From assembly GCA_914767885.1 (NCBI GenBank), contig CAJZBQ010000025.1:1-64000 (forward strand): 64,000 nt of DNA, in the 5' to 3' direction. Origin of the DNA: Blepharisma stoltei (taxonomy: Eukaryota; Ciliophora; Heterotrichea; Heterotrichida; Blepharismidae). Both the position numbers and the translations under genes were made by a program. This document shows positions 32,697-43,450 of the stretch, piece by piece. Every line of letters begins with the position of its first letter. Within the stretch, counting starts at the first letter, position 1. The notes below the pieces were generated by a model. That model was not told the origin of the DNA. It saw nothing but the letters and a program-made list of their open reading frames with translations, and made no database searches.

Positions 32697-35063
32697 TGCT
32701 AGTGGTATTTCTTTTAATTGTAAAGTGAGCAACTTGCCTTGGGTTCTCAGTTGAAGAGGAATTTGTTAAAACTGTTGAAGGATGCCCTGGTCTTTATATC
32801 AATGACAATATTCGATTACTGAATGAGCCTACTGTTTACACAAAATATTCCCAGACAATTGATGTCTACATGAAGCTCCTAAAAATGGCGACATAGTGCA
32901 TGAACTGAGTAAGAAACCAGTCGAGATTCAGGCTTGATATGCCTTAATGCATTTCAGGTAGTTTTTACTCGAATCCTATATCGTTATTTGCAGATTTTTG
33001 AACTTTATCACCTAAGTGTGGAATCTTTTCCGCGTGTGAAAAGATGATTCCACATGTGAAATCAAAAAGGCTTCACATGTGGAATCCTCTTTTCACACGC
33101 GGAAAAGATTCCACACTTAGGTGATAAAGTTCAAAAATCTCCAAATAACGATAGTTAGAAAAGGGGTTACCTGGCCAGCGTCCTTCAGCACCCAACTTCT
33201 AAAAGAATTGGATCCACTTACCTGGGGCTGGGATCAGCTCAGCAGGTCATCCTAGACCTATTCACAACTCTTTTTTTTTTAAAAATTCATCTGTTAATCA
33301 AGATTAATAGTCTACATTAAGAAGCTTCTCGATTTAAATCAAGTTATCCGTTTACTTGAGCCTTATATACATGAAAGCTTGCTAATCAGGTATAAGCAAG
33401 TAACAAATAATGACAGGCAAGGAAGCCTAATTTTGTTCCCTTCAGCTGTTTGACTTCCTGAAAAGCATCTCTACCTAGCTACAGCAAGAATCTCCTTATT
33501 TGGGATGTACAACTTCTTATATGCTACTTTTTATGACTCAGAATGGAATGAGGTAACAAAAGAAGATTATGTGGGGAGAACGAAAGTACCTGGAATTATT
33601 CCTATCACAATAAAGCAGAAAGAAGAGGGAACTGGCCCAGAAGATCCTCGACTGTTTGTGGCACTTAATAATGAAATTTTCGTTGTTTTCAATTTGTTAG
33701 GAAAAGATAAAAACAGGATGATACACCTTTACCGGTTTTCGACTGCAACTTTTAGAATGCTATATTTAGATGAGCATAATGGCAAAAAAAATATTATTGA
33801 GAAAAATTGGACCCCATTGATTATTGATAATGAGCATTTGTACTTTGTTTATAACTTCAAGAACTTACAAGTTGTTGATTAGACAGCATAATCATAAAAT
33901 GGCATCACTCGAATTTTCTGGTCTACTGACCGAAAACTCTCTTTTTTAATTTTATGACCATGAGGTTTGCTTCCTCTAGCAATTCATCCTGGCTATGACA
34001 GAGCAGGACAAGTTTCCTTTAGGGAAATCGAATTTTCTTGAAGACGAAGCTCAGATGGTGGAGATTGGGACCTTTAGGGTGCCTTACGGACCCTATTTGA
34101 TTCTTCTACCCGAGAGCCGAAAAGACGGCTGTAAAAGTCTTTATGCCTGAAGAGTATGGACTATTCAAAGGGAAAACTGCCTATGATGGTAGATTGGGAG
34201 CCTAGAAGCAAGGATGAGCCCAAGCATATGATGTGGTATTGGGCGTTTTAAACAACAGCTATTAATCTTAACATAGTGTTGATTGTACAGCTGAAAATGA
34301 ATCTTGTAAGAAAATGACTGGGAATTACGATTCTAAACCAGAGGCCTTGCGCGGAGGAAGTCCTTTTGTGAGATTCGAAGATACTAACTATTACGTTTCT
34401 CTATCATATACCCACATCTTTCTTACTCCATCTAGGATAATGGCAAAGATATTGTAAAAATCATTATTTAAAAAAAAAATTCAAGGCAATGTCATCCAAT
34501 TTCTCTATACCTTTTTTTCTGCTGAACTCTTTAATTAAAACGAATTAATTCAATTTCAAAGCTCTAATTTGACATCTTAAAAAATAAATAAATTTATATA
34601 TTAAAATTAAAATAAATATACTATCCTACCTTTTAGCTGAAAAACCTTTTCATATTAAGTGAAAATTAAGAATTGTAACTTTTACAGGCCAGTTCTTGTA
34701 GTTATAGAAGTGATGCAGGAGCAACTGTCCTTAAAGATGGTATATCAGAGCGAGCCTTTTGACCTTAAAAATAGGATCCTTATGAAGCCTGTTACAACTT
34801 ATCGATATTTAAGCCAAATTAGAGATTGTATGCTGATAATTCCGTCTTCAATTGCTTCGTGAAACTTTAAAAATAATACTGCAGATCTGCACGTTACAAT
34901 TGAGGATCAAATTCCGATTGTGGTCAGAGTTGAAGGATTCACAGATTTTGTCCAATACGTCATCAACATGTACGAGTATGGACGGCTGCCTGAAAATGCA
35001 AATTGCGCAGCAAAACTCTCTGTGAAGTATTTTTTAAGCGATAGTCCAAGGAAGGCTTATTAA
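32697..35063 (+). CDS. F8: propeller family gene broken by three inserts
   Basis: ATG at 32697, signal peptide MLVVFLLIVKWATCLGFS. Read with TGA=Trp, the coding blocks are 32697-32880, 33310-33880, 34281-34423 and 34667-35063. They give GCPGLYINDNIRLL, VYIKKLLDLNQVIRLLEPY, GTGPEDPRLFVALNNEIF, EKNWTPLIIDNEHLYFVYNF, CTAENESCKK, GGSPFVRFEDTNYYVS, FYRPVLVVIEV and YEYGRLPENANC, TAA at 35061-35063. The last insert (34424-34666) is a clean IES. The first two look like retroelement insertions with imperfect target repeats. The second has lost its left TA, so this gene may be dead in the soma. F6 is the closest paralogue. Confidence 0.7.
32872..33309. mobile_element. Retroelement-like insert in F8 with nested palindrome
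   Basis: Separates two copies of the host sequence around GTCTACAT (32864-32871 and 33310-33317), consistent with a diverged target duplication. The left copy lacks three bases relative to the right one. The body is GC-richer than the gene and has no ORF. The TA within GTCTACAT would allow frame-restoring removal (VYIKKLL). It contains the TA-bounded palindrome 32979-33153. Confidence 0.55.
32979..33153. mobile_element. Palindromic TA-bounded element nested in retroelement
   Basis: A 175-bp near-perfect palindrome with ends TATCGTTATTTG and CAAATAACGATA. The arms include ACTTTATCACCTAAGTGTGG and its inverse, and the loop is short (near 33062-33070). It is a foldback MITE or IES inside the larger insert in F8, so there are two layers of insertion. 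Confidence 0.82.
33888..34291. mobile_element. Retroelement-like insert in F8, decayed target repeat
   Basis: Flanked by GTTGATTAGACAGC (33874-33887) and GTTGATTGTACAGC (34278-34291), a 14-bp repeat with two mismatches. The right copy is the original coding sequence (VVDCTAEN). The end near 34250-34276, GCGTTTTAAACAACAGC then TTAATCTTAAC, recalls the 3' end and TTAAG-type tail of the inserts at 13.1 and 38.6 kb. The body is GC-rich without a long frame. Confidence 0.6.
34424..34666. mobile_element. IES, 243 bp, in F8
   Basis: TA-bounded (34424-34425; 34667-34668), AT-rich, ends only weakly related. Removal gives TTT-CTT-AAG-AAT-TGT (IFLKNCNFYRP), matching F6 (IFLKNCHFYRP). Confidence 0.85.
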
Positions 35064-35698
35064 TATAGATTGGCTAAAGTTAAGATCTCAGTAGTATATT
35101 TATAAATTTTTCATATTGAAGTATTTTTAACCCTTAATTCAAAATTGATGGCTTTTTTACCTAGAGAGAGATTCCAAATGGAGATTATTTTAATCACTTA
35201 TTTATCGAGCTCTCATATCGCACTAAATAATCACTCCCCTTTAAATTGAAAAAATTTCATTTTTTGAGAATAATTGGGAAAAATACTTTTATAGGTAAAA
35301 GTAATAATTTCTATGCAAATACTTTTGAAATTCAATTTAATGTAAATTAACAATACTTATTCTATTTTTAAGTGAAGAGTATATTAGAATACTATTTAAA
35401 TAAAGCTAAAACTTTGAATCGCTATTTTATAAATATATTTTTTCGTAAAATTTTACTTAAATTTACCCACTTTAAATCAGATTTTTTTCCCCTGTTTTTG
35501 AGGAGGAAGTGAACCCCAAAACCTTTTCCTTCAGATCCATCAAAATGTGCGAGAAAATATGTGGGGAAAAGCTGCGATAAAATAGATACTACAAACTTTT
35601 CAAGGTATCTCGTCTATGGATCACAATATATATATTAATAAAACTGCGCTCTAATATTATTATCTGATTTATTCACTTTTATGAAAGAATTATTGTTA
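35064..35698. other. Spacer with possible decayed IES
   Basis: Between F8 and the convergent CD36-like gene. From about 35230 to 35515 the ends resemble the TTTAAATTGGAAC family: CACTCCCCTTTAAATTGAAA on the left, and GAGGAGGAAGTG on the right, with an internal copy CCCACTTTAAATCAG near 35467. The right TA is missing, so this may be a decayed copy. The rest is AT-rich with no ORF. Confidence 0.4.
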
Positions 35699-38600
35699 TT
35701 ATACTTCTAAAAGAATTTCCTGACTGCCATTAATTGGATTCTCAGCTTTCTTTTGTCTCTTCGTAGTAATATAAAGCCTAAGTAAATACATCCCCATTGC
35801 AGCAATCAGCATTGCCCCAAACAAAAATCCTAATAGCTTAATTAACCCAATAGCAGATGACGTGCTATTAATGACGCCAAAATACTTATCAGCAGAATGC
35901 TGTGAAATTTCTAAATTCTTTGATACCCACATAAGAGGCATATAAGTCCTATATCCAGTGTTTTCCATACTCAGTTTTCCTAAATTTGGATACAAAGCAT
36001 CTGGTTTGAGCTCAGCTGTATGCATGAGCTTTTCAGATAAGTAAAACGGAGTTCCTGAATATGGCTCCAAATCAATCACTGTATTGTACTCGGATGGCTG
36101 GTTTAGCTCAGGCTTCATATATGTTACGAGCTGATCTAGCATTGAATCAGCGTCAAGGAAATAAGGCTTGGCAGCAAAAATGGGGCTGCTTAAAGCACTT
36201 GTTTGGTTGATCAGCCCTGTGGTCAAATCTGGCTGGGTCTACCTGGCTTTACGACTCTACCTTTGCAGTCTGGTAGTCCGGATCTACCTGGCTCTACTGA
36301 CAGTCTGGCTCTACGGCTCTACCTGTCAGTTTGGCAGTCCGGCTCTGCCTGGCAGTCTGGCAATCCGGCTGTACTAGCTCTACTGACTCTAGAGCCAGAC
36401 TGCCAGTCGAATGAGGTAGGCACAGCCAGGTTTACCAGCCCTGAAGGCCCAAATTGATAAAACTTAGCGTGGCTTGGATTTTGAGTACTATTCTGAATAG
36501 CTTTTGAGTTTAGCTTGAATCTTAAACAGTTAAATCCTCTCCACTCAACTTTTTTCGAGTACTCAGCTTCAAAATTAATCGCAAGTTCTTGATTATAATA
36601 TTTTGCTTTTGAATCTTTGTCTAAGTCCGGCTGGAATCCCCAGGAGTCTCCGCCAACTAAATCGACTTCTTCATCCCATGGATTATAATTGACATAGTTT
36701 ATTATAGAATCCCAAGGACTTTCTCCGAAATACTGCTTTTTAACTATATTGGCATACGAGACTCCTCCATAGAGTCTATACCATCGATGCTGATCAATAT
36801 CTGTTTTTCCTGTATTTATAGCATTTTTAAACTGCAGTGGGATGTACTCATACATATCTCTTGTTTGGTTTTTCCCAAAAGTTACAATTGAAGGATCAAT
36901 TGAGGGATCTCCGCCTAATAACGGATTCAAGTTTTTAATTCTGTTTAAAAATGGGTCGTAATCAGTCCACAGTAGCTCTTGGACTGTTTTAGACCTGAAG
37001 ATTCCTCCAAACATGAATTTATCGATGACGAATCTTATGTAGTTAGCCATAGTTTCAGGGTCTGTCAGGTTGAAAAACTCTGATGCAGATGTATAATTTT
37101 CTTGGAAATCAAAAATAAAGAGCTTTTGCACTTGAGAAGAACTGAAAAGGTAGTCAAAATTAAGCAAAAGGTCGATTTCTTCGTCGGAGAGCGCATCAGT
37201 CGTGAGATTGTTGGTCATGATGTAAGAGAAGTACTCAGGAGGATATGCAAAAGAGGGTTGATATTTGGGAATAAGACCATAAATTGAGGATGCATTTTTT
37301 ATATTAAAAATGCTGAAAATTTCTGGCAAATTTTTAGTCACATAGCCATTTCCCCACTGTTTTGAGCTTAAGTCCCATGAGAAACAAGCTGAGCCTGGGT
37401 TGATGCAAGAATAATGAGATTTAAGCTCAGAGTCAAATTCAGTGAAATTTGAAACTAAAGTGCTTTCATTTCCATGCTGAGAGAATTATCATGAGGAAAA
37501 AAATATATAAGTAGCCGAGTTTTTACCCCCAAATTTCGAAAAAAATATTTAATATTAATAACACAATATAAAACGGCAGTTATGGGTAGTGCTACGCAAC
37601 TACAACCAAGCTCATATATTTCTTGATAGTCTCGGCTCAAAGAGAAGTGCTTGCATTGAATCTGATACAGGAAAAGAGTTCCTAAAAGGCTTTGGGACTG
37701 AAGTAGGTCTAAGACCAGGCCAGCCAAAACTACCGTTAGTCAGATCTATGTCCAAGTTGAGACTGATAGAGAATGGAACTTACAAGCGATTTCTTAAACT
37801 TAAATGTTAATAAAATGGATTTATCATATGGTCTGAATACTAATACCTAATTTCCATATAAGGTTTCCATTTCTTCATCTGACAGCCCAGTTATATTTTG
37901 AAACCAAACCCAAGATTCAGAATTCTCTCCACGTCAGTAAGGCAATAGCCAATAACTCATTGTTGTAGTATCATTGCTCCATTGAATTTGTGGAATCGAG
38001 CAGATTTCAGTCTGGCTTGGCAAGGTATCAGATAAAATTCCTTCACATGTGACTCCCAGTTCATATATAATTAAATATGGCGTCTCAACTTGGGTCTGGC
38101 CTCTCGGCCAGACAGTTTCGAGCCCTATTTAATTATATCCGGCAAGGTTTTGCCTAGCTAGAGATGGACAGCAATATCAGGTAAGCAATTCTGGCAGTGT
38201 ACAGAGCCTGATCCCAGTCCGTTCTCGGGTTAGGATTTTACCTCGAGGGAAGAGGAGAGCTTGGAGTTGGAAAGGAGAAGCCCAGCAGCGCCTAAAGGTA
38301 ATCCCTAGGCCATTCAGGCAAATCTCTAGCGAGAAACCGGGAGTTTCGCCCCGGGCTACAAGTTTTCCTCTTTTGCCGAAAGTCGGCCAGAAATACCATT
38401 TTTTGGAATTTCCCAGCAGACAGCCCTCGTTACAGAGAAAGTAGCTCAATCATGAGCCGTCGAAGCCGGAACATCGCGCAGGAGGCGCGCGTTGGAGATC
38501 AAAGCTAGCTGTCCCAGCAACTAGTGGGCCCCGAGCGACGAGAGCGTGGTGGTAGTCCTGGAAGAGCAACCCCGTAGGAGACGTTAAACGTGATGGTTAA

Positions 38601-40348
38601 TAAGTTAAGTTAAGTTAAGACTCCCAGTTCATATTGTAGCCTCAAATAATCATAAGTCGCTGTAATCTCAGTCAATAAAATATCTGACAGTGTTGCAGTC
38701 ACCTCTAAAAGAGCCTGACTCCCCAATTTCCCAATAGAAAATTCACTAGCAATTCCTCTGTTATCATAATTATAAATTTCTTGGTCAGTGAACCCTTGCA
38801 GCGCAGCTGAAGAAACTAGCTCATTTATATAGTCCCATAAGACAAGAGCATGATTTTCAGAAAATAAATTAAAATCAGCTTGGATTTGGCTAAAAAGTCC
38901 TTCTCTTCCCAAAGCAAAAAAATGATTCATATGTCCTACATCAAGAAGTGTATAATTGCTCCACTTAGGGAACCCAGAGACTCTATCATAATAAAAGAGC
39001 TCAAAATAGTCTCCAGGTGTAAATGAAACTCCTGGATATTTTTCCCCTGTGCTGGTGCTTGATAAAAAGTAGCTCATTTCTGGGTATCCATATATAGTGT
39101 TATTAAAGCATTTAATAGTCGATCCTTGTGAAGGAAAATCCCCAGGCGGCCCTAAAGTAATTTTTGAAGCTGACCATTGTAAAGCTCCCAGATAAGCAGG
39201 ATCACAAATTTGGCTCCCATCAGTTTCCTGACACCCATACTCATTAAAAAACGCTTGAATTACAGTATCATGGTAATTTTTAAACTCCCCAGTAAAAATC
39301 TGCTCAAATTGAGTTTCATTAAGTCCAAAATTATTTTGAAGCAGATAAAGTGAACCCGAAATAGGTCTAGGGAACACAAAAACGTTATTTTGCAGATTTT
39401 CTTCAAGTGCCTTTATCCACGTTTGCAAAGTTTGCCAATTTCCCATTCCAAAGTACTTATCCTGCCAAATTTCTGCTCCAATTTCATTATTAATCCCTGC
39501 TGGATCATAAATAAGGTTTTGTGCTGAGGTGTAATTTCCTAGTAATTTTTCGATCCCTTGGCAATAAGCTGCTATAGCTAAATCATTATTTAACGTATAA
39601 ATTATTTGGTATAAGGAAATCAAAGCTAATTTTTCAGGTGAGGAATGCTTCATTGTATTCCAAGCTCCAAAAGGTCCAAGATTTACCGTTGTTATCTTGT
39701 CAGTTTCGTGGGTATCATTTCTCCATACTGTATGATTTGTTTTTGCTTTTCTTTGGTAATTGAAATAACGAAGCCAAGCTTTGGAAGTCCCATGGTGGCT
39801 TGAATAGTTGTAATATAAAAAGTCATCGAATTCCTGGTAGTAATAGCCATTTTGCTCTGTTAAGCTAGGGAGTGCACCTTTTAAGACATCTTCTGGGTTG
39901 TTAATGTCAAAAAAATGATACTCATGAAGCAGGACGATTTCTGATTTGCCAGGCAAAGACCCTCAGAGATTATGGTCACTTCGATCATCCATAATAATGC
40001 GAGCTTTCATTTGAGATTTTAGGTCATTGTCGATAATTAGAGGAGCTATGGCAGCTGTTAAAATCAAAATTAAGCCGAGTCCACCGAGAATTCCACTAGC
40101 TCCTCCAAGGAATTAGAAAATTCTTGCTTATTCGTGGGGCGCTTTAGCACAAAATTTTTAAATAGTAAAATTTATATGAATAAATAGAAATTTGCTTGGG
40201 TATTCAGATACAACATGAAAAACGCAAACTTTGGGCATTTGCCAATGATAAGCAAATTTGGATCTATTCATATAAATTTTACTATTTACATAAATTTTTG
40301 TGCAAAAACCTCCACGAATAAGCAAGAACTGGGGGAGTAATAACCCAT
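35699..40348 (-). CDS. CD36/LIMP-2-like scavenger receptor, four inserts
   Basis: One long minus-strand gene. The N-terminal membrane segment (GGLGLILILTAAIAPLI) is followed by the CD36 opening YHFFDINNPEDVLKGALP, a very long ectodomain, then SSPIFAAKPYFLDADSMLDQL and DLEPYSGTPFYLSEKLM (compare the CD36 PHFL and DIEP motifs). It ends with a C-terminal membrane helix (LLGFLFGAMLIAAMGMYLLRL) and short basic tail, TAG/TAA at 35699. It is interrupted by an IES (40114-40337), a retroelement-like insert (38067-38634), another insert (37476-37857) and a minisatellite (about 36232-36425). The ectodomain is longer than in animals. The start is uncertain: ATG 40348 lies beyond the IES, and the join then meets TAA unless a short intron (possibly 18 nt) is spliced. 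Members bind lipids or act in lysosomal/endocytic membranes. Confidence 0.72.
36232..36425. repeat. GC-rich minisatellite inside CD36-like gene
   Basis: Imperfect tandem units built from TCTACCTGGCTCTAC and CAGTCTGGCA, about 190 bp, with some inverted units near its right end (GAGCCAGACTGCCAG). It breaks the coding frame between FGPSGLVNLAVPTSFD and TTGLINQTSAL. Flanking TAs exist, but none of the TA-to-TA cuts I tried restores the frame. It may be an expanded repeat inside an IES. Confidence 0.6.
37476..37857 (+). mobile_element. Insert with 8-bp repeat, possible retrocopy
   Basis: Flanked by ATTTCCAT at 37468-37475 and 37850-37857. Removing it restores ETLYGN-ESTLVSNF in the CD36-like gene. 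It contains a plus-strand frame (about 37574-37810) reading LRNYNQAHIFLDSLGSKRS through to GTYKRFLKLKC, which looks protein-derived but is unrecognised. Unlike the other inserts, the left repeat has no TA, so standard TA excision would not work. Confidence 0.5.
38067..38634 (+). mobile_element. Retroelement-like insert, 16-bp target duplication
   Basis: 552-bp GC-rich insert with a perfect 16-bp duplication GACTCCCAGTTCATAT (38051-38066 and 38619-38634). It ends in GGAGACGTTAAACGTGATGG then the tandem tail AAGTTAAGTTAA, a typical non-LTR 3' end. There is no ORF with RT motifs, so it is SINE-like or a 5'-truncated LINE. The duplication includes TA; TA-to-TA removal restores RLQYELGV-TCEGILSD in the CD36-like gene. 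Confidence 0.8.
40114..40337. mobile_element. IES, 224 bp, CTTGCTTAT family
   Basis: Inverted ends TTCTTGCTTATTCGTGG (near 40122) and CCACGAATAAGCAAGAAC (about 40313-40330), plus longer inner arms (AAATAGTAAAATTTATATGA and inverse). TAs at 40114-40115 and 40338-40339 (or 40341-40342). Lies at the 5' end of the CD36-like gene. Shares its end motif with the IES at 59608 in the CH-domain gene. Confidence 0.8.
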
Positions 40349-41142
40349 GGCTTTTTTGGCATATTAAATATTAGCCATATTTTCGACGTCATCGACATGT
40401 GTTTACTCATGTCTGAATTAAATTAGATAAAATATTCAAAGCAAAAAGCTGTTGAGAAAATTGAATAATTAAATCCTTTATACAAATAATAAAATTTACT
40501 AATTATTTATAGTGAAAATAAATAATGGAGCACATGCTGCGTTTGATTTTTTAAAGGCCTGCTAATGAAAATTTATTTAGGCTTCTTAGGCTTGCTCAAT
40601 TATAATTCTCTTGAGATTAATCGAGGATTTATGTATGTAATAATATGCGTAAAAGATTTATACAAATTTAGCAAAGCTGATGGAGAAATGAACAAAGCAT
40701 TTGCTTTGAAAATTTTAATTTAGCAGAAACACACAATTAGATAAATTTGTGAGAGATTAAGGCATAATTTTTACTATTTAATCATAATCAATTATTGCTC
40801 TTAAATAATCTATTTAAATTAAATAATTCTCAATATCTGACTAAAATGTTTGATAATCCCATCTTTGATGATATAAAATGAAGCCGTGGAGGATAATTTT
40901 CTTATGCTTTTTCTGATTATAAACCCTAGAGAGTTTTTATAAATATCTATCTAGCTCAATTTATTATTTTGAATTATTATAAGCCTCTGTGCATTTTCAT
41001 TAAAGACTAATAATCTTAATGACCTGCTAAATTTGTTATTAAATTAACTCTATATTCTAAAAAACTGCTTAACCTTTTCCATCTATAATTATAGAGTTAT
41101 CAAATAAATATTTTTATAAAATTCCCATTATTAAGCGGCAAG
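40349..41142. other. AT-rich intergenic region
   Basis: About 790 bp between the CD36-like gene and the 3' end of the BCAS3-like gene. No credible frame, RNA gene or repeat seen. Confidence 0.4.
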
Positions 41143-42813
41143 TTAGGCATAGAATTTTTCATTGGCGTTAATTCCCAACTTTAAATGGTTAGTTATAATC
41201 TTGCCAGTCACTTGAGGAGTTTTCGATTTTGAGTTATAAATGCACGAATTCATTGCTTGCTCAAGCCGATTAGGGCTTGCTACATAATTTGAATAATGGA
41301 CTGTAAACGCTGGCATCGATTTTTCCTCTTCACATTCTTCATATTCAGTGTCCTTTTTCAGTGAGTCTTCATATGCCATCTTTGCTTTCAAAAATGTAAA
41401 CTGTGGGGATCGCTTTAATGGAACCCACCCATTGGGTTCTTTTGATGTATTATTCTCAATGCCAATTGGTACTTCATGGTTATTTTGGCGCTCATCATTA
41501 ACTTCCATCTCTATTTCTTTAAAAGAAATAGGCCGATTAAGGCTTACAGAAAAGACTAAATGCTGCTCATTATCCATAACATGCCTGGTGAACTGTCCTG
41601 TTTGGCATATAGTAAAGAGTTCTGGCGGACAAGGTTCCACTGCGGATTCTTGCAAAGAAACCCTGATTCTAGGCCTCATTTTTTCGACTAGATGTATATG
41701 GCACCTAGGAAAAATTGGCTTTTCTAATACAGAGCCATGGTAAATTCTCATTTGTGCTGGGTGGTTGAAATTCATAGACATGTCCTCAGGGTTGACGTAA
41801 AATATGTGTGAGGTTCCTTTTGATGAAGAAATTACTATTCATTTTTCATTTTTACTAATGCAAATATCATTAATATCTGCTGATGTCATTCCTCTATAAA
41901 GCTTGTAAATCAAGCAATATCTCAGCTCAGGACCTGAAATTTGATTTTTTTTTGTAGGATTGATTCGGTAGATATGAAAAGTCTGCCCAGAGACTGTCGA
42001 CACCACTAATAAGTGCGATGACTCACTAAACTTAAGCATTGATACTGATGTCGAAAAAGCTTGGATTTCACATATATCAGAGTTGTCTGGCAAATGCTTT
42101 ATTCATATTTTCCCATGCTGCGACCTCGAATCTGCTAACACCCCAGCGTTTTCCATATATGCCTTAATTTTGGTAAAACCATTTTCAGCAATCGACATCA
42201 CAGTTTTTGAGATTTTTTCAGTCAAATTAATTTCTCCTTCTTCAATAGGAGCATTTTTAGATTTCAAAGAATAAGCAATATATAAATTTGATAATGACAT
42301 TACTATTGAATTTTCTTCACTATTTACAATCGGCGAAATCATGTATAATTTCTCGAATGATTTACTATCAAAAACTTCAATTTCACAAGTTGAAAGAGCT
42401 GCACAAATTACTAGGGAGTTACATGAGATTTTTGTGATTTCTGAGGATGCGTTTATGAGAAAAATAAATTCTTTTTGTAAAATTGAAAAAAGCTGAATCG
42501 TGGATCTGGGAAATTCTATAGAATGATAGAGAGAGGTGATTGCAAGCAAGCCTTCAGGATTCTTGGGGATGCAAGTGATCTGGGAAACACCTAAATTGCG
42601 CTTTGATAGGAATAAATTGGGTTCTGATGGCTTGGATAAATCTCAGGCTTGGAAGCCTCTTTCATATCCTATGAGAGCTACCAGTTTTGAAGAAGATTTG
42701 AAGTTAATTTCTTGAAATTCGATATAAGTGATAGCGTCGAGTTCTTTTGAGTTGCTTATGGTTTCGGTGATTTTTCGAACAACAGAAGGAATGTAGCTTG
42801 CTATAGTTTCCAT
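41143..42813 (-). CDS. BCAS3: BCAS3-like WD/PROPPIN-related protein
   Basis: ATG at 42813 (METIASYIPSVVRKITETI), read through several TGA=Trp to TAA at 41143-41145, about 556 residues, no inserts needed. Early block VALIGYERGFQAWDL is the first WD-like blade (Trp from TGA). Blocks diagnostic of BCAS3 and plant ATG18g/h: LLVVSTVSGQTFHIYRI, then YKLYRGMTSADINDICISK, then KWIVISSSKGTSHIFYVNP. The C-terminal ~200 residues are less conserved. BCAS3 works with PHAF1 at autophagy initiation sites and binds phosphoinositides; the same role here is inferred. The gene is shorter than animal BCAS3, mainly at the C-terminus. Confidence 0.88.
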
Positions 42814-43442
42814 TTTACTATTGAGGGCATAAAATTTTATTTTAAATAGCTCAAGAATAGATGATATTGATATATGGAATTAGAATAGTCAAGTGCGGCA
42901 TTCTCTAAATCCCTCACTGGTGAGCAAACAAAAAAATTTTGTTCGCTTAAGGGACTTATATAGTGATTAGGAAAAATAAAACGGGGCATTTTTTGCTTGA
43001 CGACAATCCATAAAAGCCCGCTATATATAAATTTTATTAAAAAAATCCCAATTTAAAAAAAGAAGAAGATGGGAAGCTGATTTCGAGAGGGAAAATTTGG
43101 AAGGAGATGGTGGTGGAAAATAGAGAAGAAATTTTGTGAAAAGATTATATAAATAGAGACTATGAGCCCTATGATGTATGGAGATGTATGTCTAAGCATG
43201 AAAATGAGAGCTATGCTATAATTGCTAAATTTAAATGCAATACAGAAGGTTCAGAAAGTGCAAATGGAGATATGGAAGTCCATGAATAATGGAGATATGG
43301 AAGTGCCCGCGAATGATGAGATTTAAATTTCTGCTTTCAGCCCATGTTTGATAGTCTGGTTAATATTAGAAGGTTAATCCTATCCGAGAGAATACGGATA
43401 GAAAGAGTCAGCAACTCAAAGAGGGCTCATGGCTATGAGAAT
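42814..43442. other. Intergenic region with small palindrome and host of transposon
   Basis: Contains a ~55-bp palindrome (about 42904-42957, CCCTCACTGGTGAGCAAAC against GTTCGCTTAAGGG) that looks like the solo hairpin end of the CTCCGTGAGTGAAC family. From about 43078 to 43290 a plus-strand frame is open (LISRGKIWKEMVVENREE, then YEPYDVWRCMSKHENESY) and ends in imperfect repeats of GGAGATATGGAAGT. I do not recognise it. Together with 45590-45745 it may be the element into which the Merlin transposon jumped. Confidence 0.4.
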
Positions 43443-43450
43443 GGAAAGTA

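Noticed and set aside
38177-38449. Minus-strand ORF in the retroelement insert
   Set aside because: Lies wholly in a GC-rich insert, with no reverse-transcriptase or endonuclease motif.
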